64,000 nt of DNA, taken from JBLWXV01 sp048267245. GTDB lineage: Bacteria; Bdellovibrionota; Bacteriovoracia; Bacteriovoracales; Bacteriovoracaceae. The DNA is taken from NCBI GenBank assembly GCA_048267245.1, contig JBLWXV010000002.1, positions 620,001 through 684,000 on the forward strand, in the 5' to 3' direction. Each line of letters begins with the position of its first letter. The stretch's first letter is position 1. Made by a program: the position numbers and the translations under genes. Below are positions 7,875 to 15,902 of this stretch, piece after piece. The notes beneath the pieces are model-generated. The model was given only the letters and a program-made list of their open reading frames with translations, ran no database searches and was not told where the DNA came from.

Positions 7875-8330
7875 ATGAAGGCTAATCTCGATTGGATTCA
7901 AGGTATGCAGTTTCGCTGTGAAAATCACGGCCTAATCACGGAAATTGATGCAACTCCGGAGCACGGTGGAGATGATGCTGGGCCAAATCCAAAGGAATTG
8001 GTTTTAAACGCTATGATGGGCTGCTCCGCCATGGATGTAGTCTCTATTCTAAAGAAGATGAGACAAGTGATTACGACGTTTAAGATGGATATCGATGCTG
8101 TTAAAACCACTCATCATCCAACTCATTTTAAGAGCGCGCTTATGACCTATGATCTAACAGGCGAGCTCGATGGGGCCAAGGTAATTAAGGCCGTGGATTC
8201 TTCGATGACCAAATATTGTGGCGTAAACTACATGATGAGTAAGAGCTGTAAAATTGAGTATCGCGTGCTCGTAAATGGAAATGAAATTCATCGCAGATTC
8301 GCCGAATTCGAAGAGCCTGAAGCCGAATAG
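7875..8330 (+). CDS. OsmC/Ohr-family peroxidase-like protein
   Basis: 151 residues with the OsmC fold pattern: GPNPKELVLNAMMGCSAMDV and a second Cys in KYCGVNYM. Cys50 and Cys115 are the expected redox pair for reducing organic hydroperoxides with thiols. The group of short OsmC proteins near YhfA is the closest style. It is a single-gene unit; the stop codon lies at the edge of a 24-bp palindrome shared with the convergent gene. Confidence 0.88.
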   Translation: MKANLDWIQGMQFRCENHGLITEIDATPEHGGDDAGPNPKELVLNAMMGCSAMDVVSILKKMRQVITTFKMDIDAVKTTHHPTHFKSALMTYDLTGELDGAKVIKAVDSSMTKYCGVNYMMSKSCKIEYRVLVNGNEIHRRFAEFEEPEAE

Positions 8331-8380
8331 GTGCCAGATGACTTTTGGGACTCGCTGAGTCCCAAAAGTCATCTGGCACC
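8330..8380. repeat. 24-bp perfect palindrome with 3-nt loop between convergent genes
   Basis: Bases 8330-8353 are the exact reverse complement of 8357-8380 around the loop GCT. The stop codons of both convergent genes fall inside it. It can act as a bidirectional terminator. Its length and perfection, and the lack of T-runs, are unusual for a simple terminator and could point to a REP/MITE-like element. I found no second copy in this window. Confidence 0.75.
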
Positions 8381-9181
8381 CAAGAGAGATTTAACGTATT
8401 TTTGGACTGACTCAGGGAGATAGTTCACTGAGGTTGGATCTAGAAGAGCGTAGGTTAGGGTCTCGGCGAAGGACTCTTGGTGATTTGAGAGCGAGTAGAG
8501 AGTGGGAACTCCCAATTCAATGCCATATTCGCGGTCAAGAGCGTAGGTTTTAGCGGCGTCTCCCTCTTTTAGAAATTGCATGATGTCTTGAAAGCGAGCT
8601 CTGGCCGCTCTAAAGGGAATGCCTTCAATAACGTGATCCTTGCCATCCCAAGTCCAGCCCACGGCGCTCTGATATTCATCTGAATTACTGGCGTAACCCA
8701 GGGCCAAGTCAAAGACGTGCATGACTTCATGGACGACGTTGAGTTGCTTTCTAGGCAACTGCGCATAGGGATCGATAAAAGGAGTGCCTTTAAAGAAGGC
8801 ATCGGTAAAGCCAACCACGCGAGTGACGGGGTTTACCCAGAGCAGAACTTTTCCATTGTCGCGCGAAAATTCCACACGGCGCATGGCCTGGTTGGGATGC
8901 CAGCTAGAAGCGTAGCTCACGCGGTGAAATTTTTTAATTCCCTTTTCTTTGATTACTGCTAGGACCGTTTCAAAAGCAGGTGCATTCATAACGGAGAGCA
9001 ATTCAAGAACATACTCACGCTCATCCTCACTCCAAGCTTTAAACTCCACTGCCTCACAAAAACTGTGATGAGGAAATCGATCCTGACATTCAAAGGTATC
9101 AGGAAAGCTAAAGACCTCGGCCACTTCGAGGGCGCGAGCATTAAGGGATATGAGCATGACGAGAAGGCAGAGATATTTCAT
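8369..9181 (-). CDS. Exported HExxH metalloprotease-like protein
   Basis: 270 residues from the ATG at 9181, which gives a proper signal peptide (MKYLCLLVMLISLNARA). A zinc-binding motif HEVMH appears in QLNVVHEVMHVFDLALGY, and a downstream HQESFAETL supplies a glutamate in the right place for a third ligand. Cys residues near the mature N-terminus could form a disulfide. Probably a secreted or periplasmic zinc peptidase; no named family is obvious. It is single and convergent with the OsmC gene. Confidence 0.65.
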   Translation of the reverse strand: MKYLCLLVMLISLNARALEVAEVFSFPDTFECQDRFPHHSFCEAVEFKAWSEDEREYVLELLSVMNAPAFETVLAVIKEKGIKKFHRVSYASSWHPNQAMRRVEFSRDNGKVLLWVNPVTRVVGFTDAFFKGTPFIDPYAQLPRKQLNVVHEVMHVFDLALGYASNSDEYQSAVGWTWDGKDHVIEGIPFRAARARFQDIMQFLKEGDAAKTYALDREYGIELGVPTLYSLSNHQESFAETLTYALLDPTSVNYLPESVQKYVKSLLGAR

Positions 9182-9297
9182 AGGGGCATTATCGCGCCCC
9201 ATAGGACCAAATAGTGATAATTAGGAGAATTTACAGGTGCTGCCCAGGTTTTAGACACTGAATTCTCGTTGACCTGGTGGGTCGCGAACTGTTATTT

Positions 9298-10374
9298 ATG
9301 GGCATGCCAATTATCGATAAGAGCTTTGAATCAGACAAGTTTACCGCCGTCTACCTCGTGGAAGAAGTCCACGAAGGGCAGCGTCTCGATCAGTTCTTAA
9401 AAATCTATCTGGGCAAGTATAGTCGCGAGAAAATTAAGGCGAAAATCAAACGGGGTGAGATCAAGATTGAAGGTAGACCTGGCACCCACCGTCCGAGCAC
9501 AATTCTCCACTACGGCGAGCGCGTTCTGCTCACGACTCATAGAGGAGTGATGGAGGATGAGTTCTGGCGCGGCGAAAAGATCGAACTCGATCTCGACCCT
9601 GAAGTCGTCTATGAGGATGATGGCCTCATCGTCTGCAATAAACCGCCCTTTATGACCACGCACCCGACGGGGCGCCACCTCTTTAACTGCGCCACCGTTT
9701 ACTTTAGTAACATTCACCAAAAGACAATTCACTCCATTCACCGCATTGACCGCGAGACTTCTGGAATTCAACTCTTGGGGAAAACTTCAAAAACGGCGGG
9801 GGAGCTCACAACTGAATTTGAAGAGAGAAGGGTCAATAAGTGTTATCTCTTTTTCTCTAAGGTCGCCGATGATTTTGAGAATTTTGATGAGATGATTGCT
9901 CGCGAGCGCATGGGTTCTGTTTCAAAGGGAAAGGATCGCGTTTACATGCGCACTTGGCCAGTTGATTCTGACGAAGGAAAGAGCGCTTATACGACATTTA
10001 AATTCGTCCACCGTGAAGGAAGTTATGTGGTTGGGATTGCTCGCCCCAAAACCGGTCGTCAGCATCAGATTCGAGTTCACGCCAAGGAGCATGGCTTTCC
10101 CCTAGTTGGAGATAAGCTCTACCTTGGCAATTATGAAATGTTTCAGCGCTTTAAAGATGGGGAATCGACGCCAGAAGATTGCGATCTGATGGAGCTTCCA
10201 CGCCACGCCCTTCACGCCATTGCAATCAATATTTCCTATAGGGGAGAGCGCCGGACATTTATGTGCTCACTTCCAGAGGATTTTAAGCAGTGGATGCGCT
10301 CGAAACTCACTCTTACGCCTGAAGAGTTGAGTGAGAAGCTAAAGATCTTAATTCTTGAAGCCTTTAAGAGTTGA
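9298..10374 (+). CDS. RluA-family pseudouridine synthase
   Basis: About 358 residues. An N-terminal S4-type RNA-binding domain (GQRLDQFLKIYLGKYSREKI) is followed by the catalytic domain, with the family signature HRIDRETSGIQLL holding the catalytic Asp, and later RPKTGRQHQIRVHA and GDKLY. It converts uridine to pseudouridine in rRNA or tRNA; the target base cannot be predicted. The start is uncertain: GTG 9277, ATG 9298 and ATG 9304 are all in frame and none has a clear ribosome site. Confidence 0.9.
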   Translation: MGMPIIDKSFESDKFTAVYLVEEVHEGQRLDQFLKIYLGKYSREKIKAKIKRGEIKIEGRPGTHRPSTILHYGERVLLTTHRGVMEDEFWRGEKIELDLDPEVVYEDDGLIVCNKPPFMTTHPTGRHLFNCATVYFSNIHQKTIHSIHRIDRETSGIQLLGKTSKTAGELTTEFEERRVNKCYLFFSKVADDFENFDEMIARERMGSVSKGKDRVYMRTWPVDSDEGKSAYTTFKFVHREGSYVVGIARPKTGRQHQIRVHAKEHGFPLVGDKLYLGNYEMFQRFKDGESTPEDCDLMELPRHALHAIAINISYRGERRTFMCSLPEDFKQWMRSKLTLTPEELSEKLKILILEAFKS

Positions 10375-10485
10375 TAGAGACTTCCTCGTCTAGACTCGAA
10401 TCCCAACACGCCGTAAACTCATAGGATAAGTTTAAATTGCCGCTGACAACCAATAGTTTTGGTCGGTTTTTCTCTGGGAGCGCTA

Positions 10486-11109
10486 GTGGACTCTTCACTC
10501 ATTCAAAGTCTTTTTAATTTTATCACTCAGAATATCTTCCCCATCATCTATATTTTTGCGGCGGTAGAAGTTTACTTAGTGATTGCTGTCTTCTTTATGA
10601 TGAAAAAACATGAGCAACTTCTGCTCGACGTGGCCGACAATCTCTTAAAAGGTTTTAGCGACGCCCCCGACAAGGATTCTTCTCAGACTAATAATGAGCG
10701 CATTCGCGCTACTCTCGATTATATCCAGCAGAAGATTACTAATAACGGTGAGTTTAGAAAAAACTTTGTGCAAAACGCGAGCAAGATTTCTCAACGCCCG
10801 CTCTATAATCGCCACTATAAAATGGAGATCTTCGCTAGCGTTATGTCGACCTTAGTACAAGTGTTTCCACTGCTTGGAATCTTGGGCACAATCCTCGCCA
10901 TCGCGCAGACTGCTTTTCAAAATGGGGGGAGTGTCGATGTGAGCTCACTCTCAAATGCTTTTGTGTTAGCGATGGATACTACAATTCTAGGAATTAGTTT
11001 TTCTATCATCTTCATGGTTATTGAAAGTACGCTACAGCCAAAGATTGAGCGCGTGATTAACGAGAGTATGGACTACAAGCGCATTATCTCAAATATCAAT
11101 CTCAACTAA
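10486..11109 (+). CDS. ExbB/TolQ/MotA-family proton channel subunit
   Basis: About 207 residues from the GTG at 10486, chosen because GGAG sits 6 nt upstream. Three membrane segments are visible near 18-37, 123-142 and 160-178. The second and third carry the family features (PLLGILGTILAIAQ, then a Thr-Thr pair in MDTTILGI). A large cytoplasmic loop lies between segments 1 and 2. With an ExbD-like partner it should use proton-motive force to do work in the periplasm. The partner follows after 10 nt. No TonB or TolA gene is nearby. Confidence 0.82.
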   Translation: MDSSLIQSLFNFITQNIFPIIYIFAAVEVYLVIAVFFMMKKHEQLLLDVADNLLKGFSDAPDKDSSQTNNERIRATLDYIQQKITNNGEFRKNFVQNASKISQRPLYNRHYKMEIFASVMSTLVQVFPLLGILGTILAIAQTAFQNGGSVDVSSLSNAFVLAMDTTILGISFSIIFMVIESTLQPKIERVINESMDYKRIISNINLN

Positions 11110-11119
11110 TCAGGCCTTC

Positions 11120-11674
11120 ATGTATAAGCGTTTAAAAAAATCCACCGTTCAACTGACCTCGCTTCTAGATCTGCTCTTCGTGATGATCTTCGTGTCGCTC
11201 ATGCAACAGAAGGCCCCGACAACTGAGCAAAAGCCGACACCAGCACCTACGCCTGTGGCAAAGGCTACGCCGAAGGTCGAAGTTAAAGATGAACCCAAGG
11301 TAGTCCCTACAGTAGTGGCCACACCCACTTACTATAGCATTCAGGCCAAATTTAATTTCTACGCAACTCCAAGTAATCAAAGCGTGCCCAATGGGATCTA
11401 CCTCATGCAGGGAAGTTACGATATGAAAACGGGCAAGCTTCAACTTGGTGGCGTGAGCTGGCTTGAGCGTCCGGCCAATTACGATATGGTTCCACTCTCT
11501 GGTGAAATTAACACAAATCTAGAGACTTTCGTTGGCCGCATTGAATTTCAAGGCTGTAAGCAATTCACACTACAGCGAGTGAAAAAAGGAGCGGGCTCAC
11601 CCATTAGTGGCGAGTGGAAGGGAACCTACGACTGTACTCAAGGCGACACAGGACTCACGCTCACCATCGACTAA
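11120..11674 (+). CDS. ExbD/TolR-like anchor with an atypical periplasmic domain
   Basis: 184 residues. The single membrane segment TSLLDLLFVMIFVSLM carries Asp17, matching the essential Asp of ExbD and TolR. A Pro/Ala/Lys-rich linker (35-70) follows. The rest, about 73-184, does not resemble the ExbD/TolR periplasmic domain; it looks like a beta-rich domain that ends in EWKGTYDCTQGDTGLTLTI with one Cys pair. Together with the upstream channel subunit it suggests a PMF-driven motor with a different output. The function is unknown. Confidence 0.65.
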   Translation: MYKRLKKSTVQLTSLLDLLFVMIFVSLMQQKAPTTEQKPTPAPTPVAKATPKVEVKDEPKVVPTVVATPTYYSIQAKFNFYATPSNQSVPNGIYLMQGSYDMKTGKLQLGGVSWLERPANYDMVPLSGEINTNLETFVGRIEFQGCKQFTLQRVKKGAGSPISGEWKGTYDCTQGDTGLTLTID

Positions 11675-11694
11675 GAAATTGTCTAAGCTGTGTT

Positions 11695-11714
11695 CAGGCG
11701 CACCCTTGCGCCTG
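11695..11714 (+). terminator. Hairpin between the ExbD-like and rhomboid genes
   Basis: CAGGCGC pairs with GCGCCTG around a 6-nt loop, 20 nt after the stop. Only a weak T-rich stretch follows, so it may be a partial terminator. Confidence 0.45.
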
Positions 11715-11739
11715 CTCATTTCACTCCCATCTTCTGTAG

Positions 11740-12429
11740 ATGGAAATCTACACAACATTAAAAGAAACGTGGTTCACTCGCAAAGCTCCCGCTCGGGCCA
11801 AGCTTGAGACGCTCACACTTATTACAATCCTCTTTGTGGGGGCGATGCTCTACATTGGAGGATATGCCGACTCGCAGGCTTGGATGTCGGCCTCTTTTGA
11901 GTCAGTTTTTAAGGAAGGAGAGTTCTATCGCCTTTGGAGTACGCTGATTGCTCACGGAGACTTCGCGCATATTCTTGGCAATCTCTTTATGTTCACCCCT
12001 TTTTGCTACTTCTTAGTGGCGCACTTTAGCTTCTGGGTCTTTCCAATGCTCGCCTTTGCGATGGGAGGGGTAATCAACGCGATTGTACTACAGACCATGC
12101 CCGAACATATCGAGCTCATCGGTGCATCCGGTGTCGTCTACTGGATGGGGGCCTTCTGGATCACCCTTTCATTCTTTATTGAACGGGGCGATAGCATTCG
12201 CCGTAGAATCATTAAAGTCGTGGGAGTTGCTATTGTGCTCTTCTTTCCAGAGAGCTTCAGAGAGAATGTGAGCTATCTCTCCCACTTTGTAGGATTTGTT
12301 CTAGGAGCACTCTCTGGGATTGGCGTCTATCTCATTAACCGCCGCAAATACCGTGCAGCTGAGAAGTGGGAGAGTCACATCGAATACGATGATGAACCTC
12401 CAAGTGATTGGAACTTCAATGAGACTTGA
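11740..12429 (+). CDS. Rhomboid-family intramembrane serine protease
   Basis: 229 residues with six probable membrane helices. The family landmarks are all present: HGDFAHILGNLFMF, then GASGVV with catalytic Ser130, and SHFVGFVLGALSG with His182, giving a Ser-His dyad. It cleaves transmembrane helices within the membrane. The short acidic C-terminal tail is cytoplasmic. No strong ribosome site precedes the ATG. The substrate is unknown; the ExbB/ExbD-like pair just upstream is a candidate neighbour only by position. Confidence 0.85.
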   Translation: MEIYTTLKETWFTRKAPARAKLETLTLITILFVGAMLYIGGYADSQAWMSASFESVFKEGEFYRLWSTLIAHGDFAHILGNLFMFTPFCYFLVAHFSFWVFPMLAFAMGGVINAIVLQTMPEHIELIGASGVVYWMGAFWITLSFFIERGDSIRRRIIKVVGVAIVLFFPESFRENVSYLSHFVGFVLGALSGIGVYLINRRKYRAAEKWESHIEYDDEPPSDWNFNET

Positions 12430-12461
12430 AATAGACGTTGCTTCTCCTTCATAATCAGCTA

Positions 12462-12794
12462 ATGAAATTAAAATCCATTGTCTTTTTGAGTCTACTTCCC
12501 ATTCTAAGTGCTCGAGCTTCCTATCTTGAGAGCTGTCGGGTGTGGGCCGATATTCGCACTTACACTGATGCTACTCATTTGGTAATCAATGTTCGCCGAG
12601 TGAGTATGCAAGACGGCAGTCACGGCAAGTCTCATTGCAACGCTCTTAGAGCAGGATCACAAGTAATCACACTTACTGAGGGGAGAGTGGCCCAAACGAG
12701 CAAGGAAGTAGAGTTAGAGTACTGGTACTCTGATGGCATGGGACCCAATGGACTGGTGTTTACAAAGCGGTGGAAGTTGATCAAAGAAAATTAG
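12462..12794 (+). CDS. Small exported protein of unknown function
   Basis: 110 residues from the ATG at 12462, which gives a signal peptide (MKLKSIVFLSLLPILSARA). The mature protein has two Cys residues and several strand-like segments but no motif I recognise. An upstream TTG is also in frame but would put charged residues before the signal peptide. Confidence 0.55.
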   Translation: MKLKSIVFLSLLPILSARASYLESCRVWADIRTYTDATHLVINVRRVSMQDGSHGKSHCNALRAGSQVITLTEGRVAQTSKEVELEYWYSDGMGPNGLVFTKRWKLIKEN

Positions 12795-12852
12795 AGCGCC
12801 TAGAGTTTCGTCCCTCTTACATTCTAAGTAGCAGATTATTCATAAAAAAAAA

Positions 12853-12868
12853 TGGCAATTCCTCTGCA
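12853..12868 (+). promoter_or_regulatory. Candidate sigma-54 promoter
   Basis: TGGCAATTCCTCTGCA has the -24 GG and -12 GC elements exactly 12 nt apart with TGGCA and TGCA around them. The predicted start near 12879 leaves a short leader before the AGGAGG and ATG of the CAP gene. Confidence 0.5.
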
Positions 12869-12892
12869 TAGTCTTTGGTAGGAGGATTGCCC

Positions 12893-13462
12893 ATGAAAAT
12901 CACTACGCTCGCCCTATCAACACTTATTTCTTTTAATCTCTTTGCAGCTACGGACTTACTCCCTTGCCCAGAAGTTCTCAATAGTCTCGAATGCAAAATC
13001 TATCAAGAGACAAATCTCACGCGTACCGAGCATGGTCTCAATCAATTAGAGATTCTCTCTGAGTGTCAGGAGGCGGCTGCTTACCATGTGGAGAGCATGG
13101 TTGAGAGTGGTGTGTATGCCCATGAAATTCGCGGATATAAGAGTTTTCCTGAGCGCATGAATAGCTTTCGCGTTCCTGGGCGTCGCATGGCCGAAAATAT
13201 TCACCACCGATTGCTGGCCCACTTTAGTGATGAGGATGAAGCTGCGCGGGAAATTGTGCTTGATTGGTACAACTCAAAAGGACATCGCAAGAATATGATG
13301 AATAAAGATTTCAACTCTATGGGCATTGCTGCCTTTGGCGATTATCAAGTGCAGTGCTTTTCAGATGCCTCAACGGGCGCGGTTAAAAAGGCTCCTAAGA
13401 GTGAGGGCAAGAATATCTTTAGTGGCTTTAGTATTCGCGGGGTATTTGGCAGGGGCAAATAG
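12893..13462 (+). CDS. Exported CAP-domain (SCP/YkwD-like) protein
   Basis: 189 residues from the ATG at 12893, which follows AGGAGG and opens a signal peptide (MKITTLALSTLISFNLFA). The CAP domain spans about 30-150: NLTRTEHGLNQLEI, then the His motifs around AYHVESM and YAHEIRG, and the conserved GHRKNMMNKDFNSMGIA. Such proteins are secreted and bind or cleave envelope or host components; the activity is usually unproven. A sigma-54-like promoter precedes it. It ends in a hairpin shared with the convergent channel gene. Confidence 0.85.
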   Translation: MKITTLALSTLISFNLFAATDLLPCPEVLNSLECKIYQETNLTRTEHGLNQLEILSECQEAAAYHVESMVESGVYAHEIRGYKSFPERMNSFRVPGRRMAENIHHRLLAHFSDEDEAAREIVLDWYNSKGHRKNMMNKDFNSMGIAAFGDYQVQCFSDASTGAVKKAPKSEGKNIFSGFSIRGVFGRGK

Positions 13463-13479
13463 GGGTTACTTGACCCCTA
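13460..13479. terminator. Bidirectional hairpin between CAP and MscS genes
   Basis: TAGGGGT pairs with ACCCCTA around a 6-nt loop. It spans both stops. Confidence 0.6.
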
Positions 13480-14716
13480 GTGCGGCCCTCATATCTCCAC
13501 CAAGAGGTCTTTGCGCTAGTCTGAGTCCAAATTCTGGAGCGACAGCGTAGAGATGATCAAAGATATCGGATTGAATTCCCTCATAGGCAACCCACGCCGT
13601 ATCGGCACTAAAAACGTAGATTTCTAGCTTGGCCCCATCTGGGCCAGGTTCCAATTGGCGCACAAGAAAAGTCATGTCCTGTCTGATTTTCTTGTGATTT
13701 CTAAGGTACGCCATAATATAGGCGCGAAAGGTTCCAAGATTTGTGAGGCGTCTACCATTGACGACCTCGTCGAGATTGACTTCATGAGTGTTATTATATT
13801 CTTCGATCTCTTTGATCTTAGCTTCTAGATAGGGAATGAGTAGAGTCATTTTCTTAAAGCGCTCCAGCATGTTTTGATCGCAAAAGCGCACACTGCTCAT
13901 ATCAATTGGTAGCGAGCGCTTGATCCTGCGCCCTCCTGAGTCACTCATCCCACGCCAATTCTTAAAGGCATCAGAGATAAAGAGATGGGCCGGAAGCATG
14001 CTGATTGTATTATCCCAATTTTTTATTTTGATCGTAGTGAGGTTGATGTCGATGACCTCGCCGTCTGTGGAGTGTTTGGGCATTTCAATCCAGTCGCCAA
14101 TTCTTACCATATCGTTTGCGGCCAATTGAATACTGGCCACAAGGCCAAGAATGGCGTCTTTAAATACGAGAAGGAGAATAGCTGTAATAGCGCCAAGACC
14201 AGAGAGCAGAACGATGGGAGAGCGATTGATGATAAGTGAAATGGCAACAATCGTTGCGGCTAGTATTAAAACCAGCTTAACCATTTGCACGTAGCTTTTA
14301 ATCGGGCGATTGCGAGCGCTTGGAAGTTCGCGGTAGGTGAGTTCAAGCGCATTGAAAAATCCAGTGAGAGTTCTTGTGGTTAGGTAAATAAAATAGAGCT
14401 GAATGAGTTTGCGAGCGATCTCGATAAAGGCGAGATTGCTTTTAAAAATGAAGGGACAGAATGTGTAGAGAATAATCGCTGGAAACAAGCCTGCTAGTCG
14501 ATCAAAAACTCGCTCGCTAAGAAGGTGATCATCGAGAGTTGTCTTGGTTCTTCCGGAGAAAAATTTAACGTACTTTTTAATGATAAATTTTAAAATATAG
14601 TGCCCCGAAATACCGATAGCGAGCGCAATGAAGAGAACAATCACGCCGTTAGAATCTTGCAGGACATTTGAATTCTTAATTAAATAGGCAAGTGCCTGGT
14701 CAAGACTCTCAACCAT
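13466..14716 (-). CDS. MscS-family mechanosensitive channel (YbdG-like)
   Basis: 416 residues, the same length class as E. coli YbdG. Five probable membrane helices fill residues 20-190; the pore-lining helix and beta domain follow (GAITAILLLVFKDAILGLVASIQL, then NDMVRIGDWIEM and LTTIKIKNWDNT). It should open under membrane tension to release solutes. It is the last gene of a four-gene membrane operon (cardiolipin synthase, EEP, PGPGW protein), 29 nt after the PGPGW gene. Confidence 0.87.
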   Translation of the reverse strand: MVESLDQALAYLIKNSNVLQDSNGVIVLFIALAIGISGHYILKFIIKKYVKFFSGRTKTTLDDHLLSERVFDRLAGLFPAIILYTFCPFIFKSNLAFIEIARKLIQLYFIYLTTRTLTGFFNALELTYRELPSARNRPIKSYVQMVKLVLILAATIVAISLIINRSPIVLLSGLGAITAILLLVFKDAILGLVASIQLAANDMVRIGDWIEMPKHSTDGEVIDINLTTIKIKNWDNTISMLPAHLFISDAFKNWRGMSDSGGRRIKRSLPIDMSSVRFCDQNMLERFKKMTLLIPYLEAKIKEIEEYNNTHEVNLDEVVNGRRLTNLGTFRAYIMAYLRNHKKIRQDMTFLVRQLEPGPDGAKLEIYVFSADTAWVAYEGIQSDIFDHLYAVAPEFGLRLAQRPLGGDMRAALGVK

Positions 14717-14745
14717 GCTTATCTCCAGGGAAAAATGTACTTCTT

Positions 14746-15162
14746 TTAATTATCGGAATTTGTGGAAGCAGGCCAGCAAAAACTCTCTTTGCCCATTTTA
14801 GTTCTAAGCGCGTCTAGTGATTCGCGCACTTTCTTTTTTGAGATAATTTTTTTGATGAGTTCTCGCTTGTAATTGAAGTCTGAGATTAGTAGCGCCAGTA
14901 GTATCGTGAGCAATCCCTGCCCTGGCAAAAAGAGCATGAGAATGCCTATGATGAAAACAGGAAGCGCTAGAATGTTGCGAATAACTTTATAGATTGGAGA
15001 ACTGAAATTGCCGTTATCCTTTTTATTCCAGTAGTCTTTAGGAAGTGCACTAAAAGCAAACATGACAATGAGAATAAAGCCAACAAAGAGCGCGAGATTG
15101 ACCAGACTAATAGTGATCCAATGCTCATCTAGAAAATTCTTAATGGTTTCAAAATTGGGCAT
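14746..15162 (-). CDS. PGPGW-like small membrane protein
   Basis: 138 residues with about three hydrophobic segments. A central LFLPGQGLLTILLALLI matches the PGPGW family motif closely, with PGQG in place of PGPG. The rest is basic and cytoplasmic. The function of the family is unknown. Its start overlaps the EEP stop by 1 nt (TAATG), so it is translated with the cardiolipin operon. Confidence 0.6.
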   Translation of the reverse strand: MPNFETIKNFLDEHWITISLVNLALFVGFILIVMFAFSALPKDYWNKKDNGNFSSPIYKVIRNILALPVFIIGILMLFLPGQGLLTILLALLISDFNYKRELIKKIISKKKVRESLDALRTKMGKESFCWPASTNSDN

Positions 15163-15902
15163 TAGGAATCCAGTGAAAAAGTTGCACGTATGGGAAGATG
15201 ATCTGAACTTAACTCGCGAGAGGAGATGGGAAGAACTTCTGAACCGAGCCAGTTGAGTCCGCGGTAATAGACGCGATCAAGACTTAAAAGGGGAAGGTGA
15301 GCGGGGTAAGTTCTAAGGATTTTCCCAGTGTCACTATAGTGAGCTGCCTTAAAATTACTAAGTTCCCCCAGGAGTTTCTCCCCTCTTAGTTGCCAGTCGT
15401 TAAAGTCACCAGCGAGAATGAGTGGTTCTGCCTTAGGGATATTTTCATCAATATAATTTACGATTTCTCGAAGCTGCTTCTGTCTTCCTTTTTCTGTCAA
15501 ATTCAAGTGAACGCAAAGAAGATGAACGGCTTTGTGATCAATCTCAATCTTGCCGTGGAGAATGCCTCGCTTTTCAAATTGGTTCGTACTTAAATCATAA
15601 TTTTGAAAGAAGCCAAAGGGATATTTAGAGAGTATGGCATTGCCGTGATCTCCTGAAGCGTAAATTGCATTCTTGCCATAGACGAAGTGCGACCAAGTTT
15701 CGTCGGCCAGATATTCAAATTGATTTTCCATTTGATGGTGATCTTTGAATTTCTCAGGGTGAAAGCCCAGGACCTCTTGCAGAAAAACCATGTCCGCACC
15801 GCTGGCGGTGATGACATGTTTTAACTTCTTTAGATGATACTTTCTTAAAAAGAAGTGAAATCCTTTGTGAATATTGAAACTAAGGATTGTAAATTTGCTC
15901 AT
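15162..15902 (-). CDS. Endonuclease/exonuclease/phosphatase (EEP) family protein
   Basis: 246 residues from the ATG at 15902, which overlaps the ClsB stop as ATGA. The EEP landmarks are present: LSFNIHKG, FLQEV, AGDFND and a C-terminal SSDHLPI with the catalytic Asp-His. It is probably a Mg-dependent phosphodiesterase acting on lipid or nucleic acid. The neighbour order matches the E. coli ybhP-clsB gene pair, which argues for a lipid-related role. Confidence 0.85.
   Translation of the reverse strand: MSKFTILSFNIHKGFHFFLRKYHLKKLKHVITASGADMVFLQEVLGFHPEKFKDHHQMENQFEYLADETWSHFVYGKNAIYASGDHGNAILSKYPFGFFQNYDLSTNQFEKRGILHGKIEIDHKAVHLLCVHLNLTEKGRQKQLREIVNYIDENIPKAEPLILAGDFNDWQLRGEKLLGELSNFKAAHYSDTGKILRTYPAHLPLLSLDRVYYRGLNWLGSEVLPISSRELSSDHLPIRATFSLDS

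Noticed and set aside
9244..9276. Inverted CCCAGG/CCTGG upstream of the RluA-family gene
   Set aside because: Short stem with a long loop; not convincing as terminator or operator.
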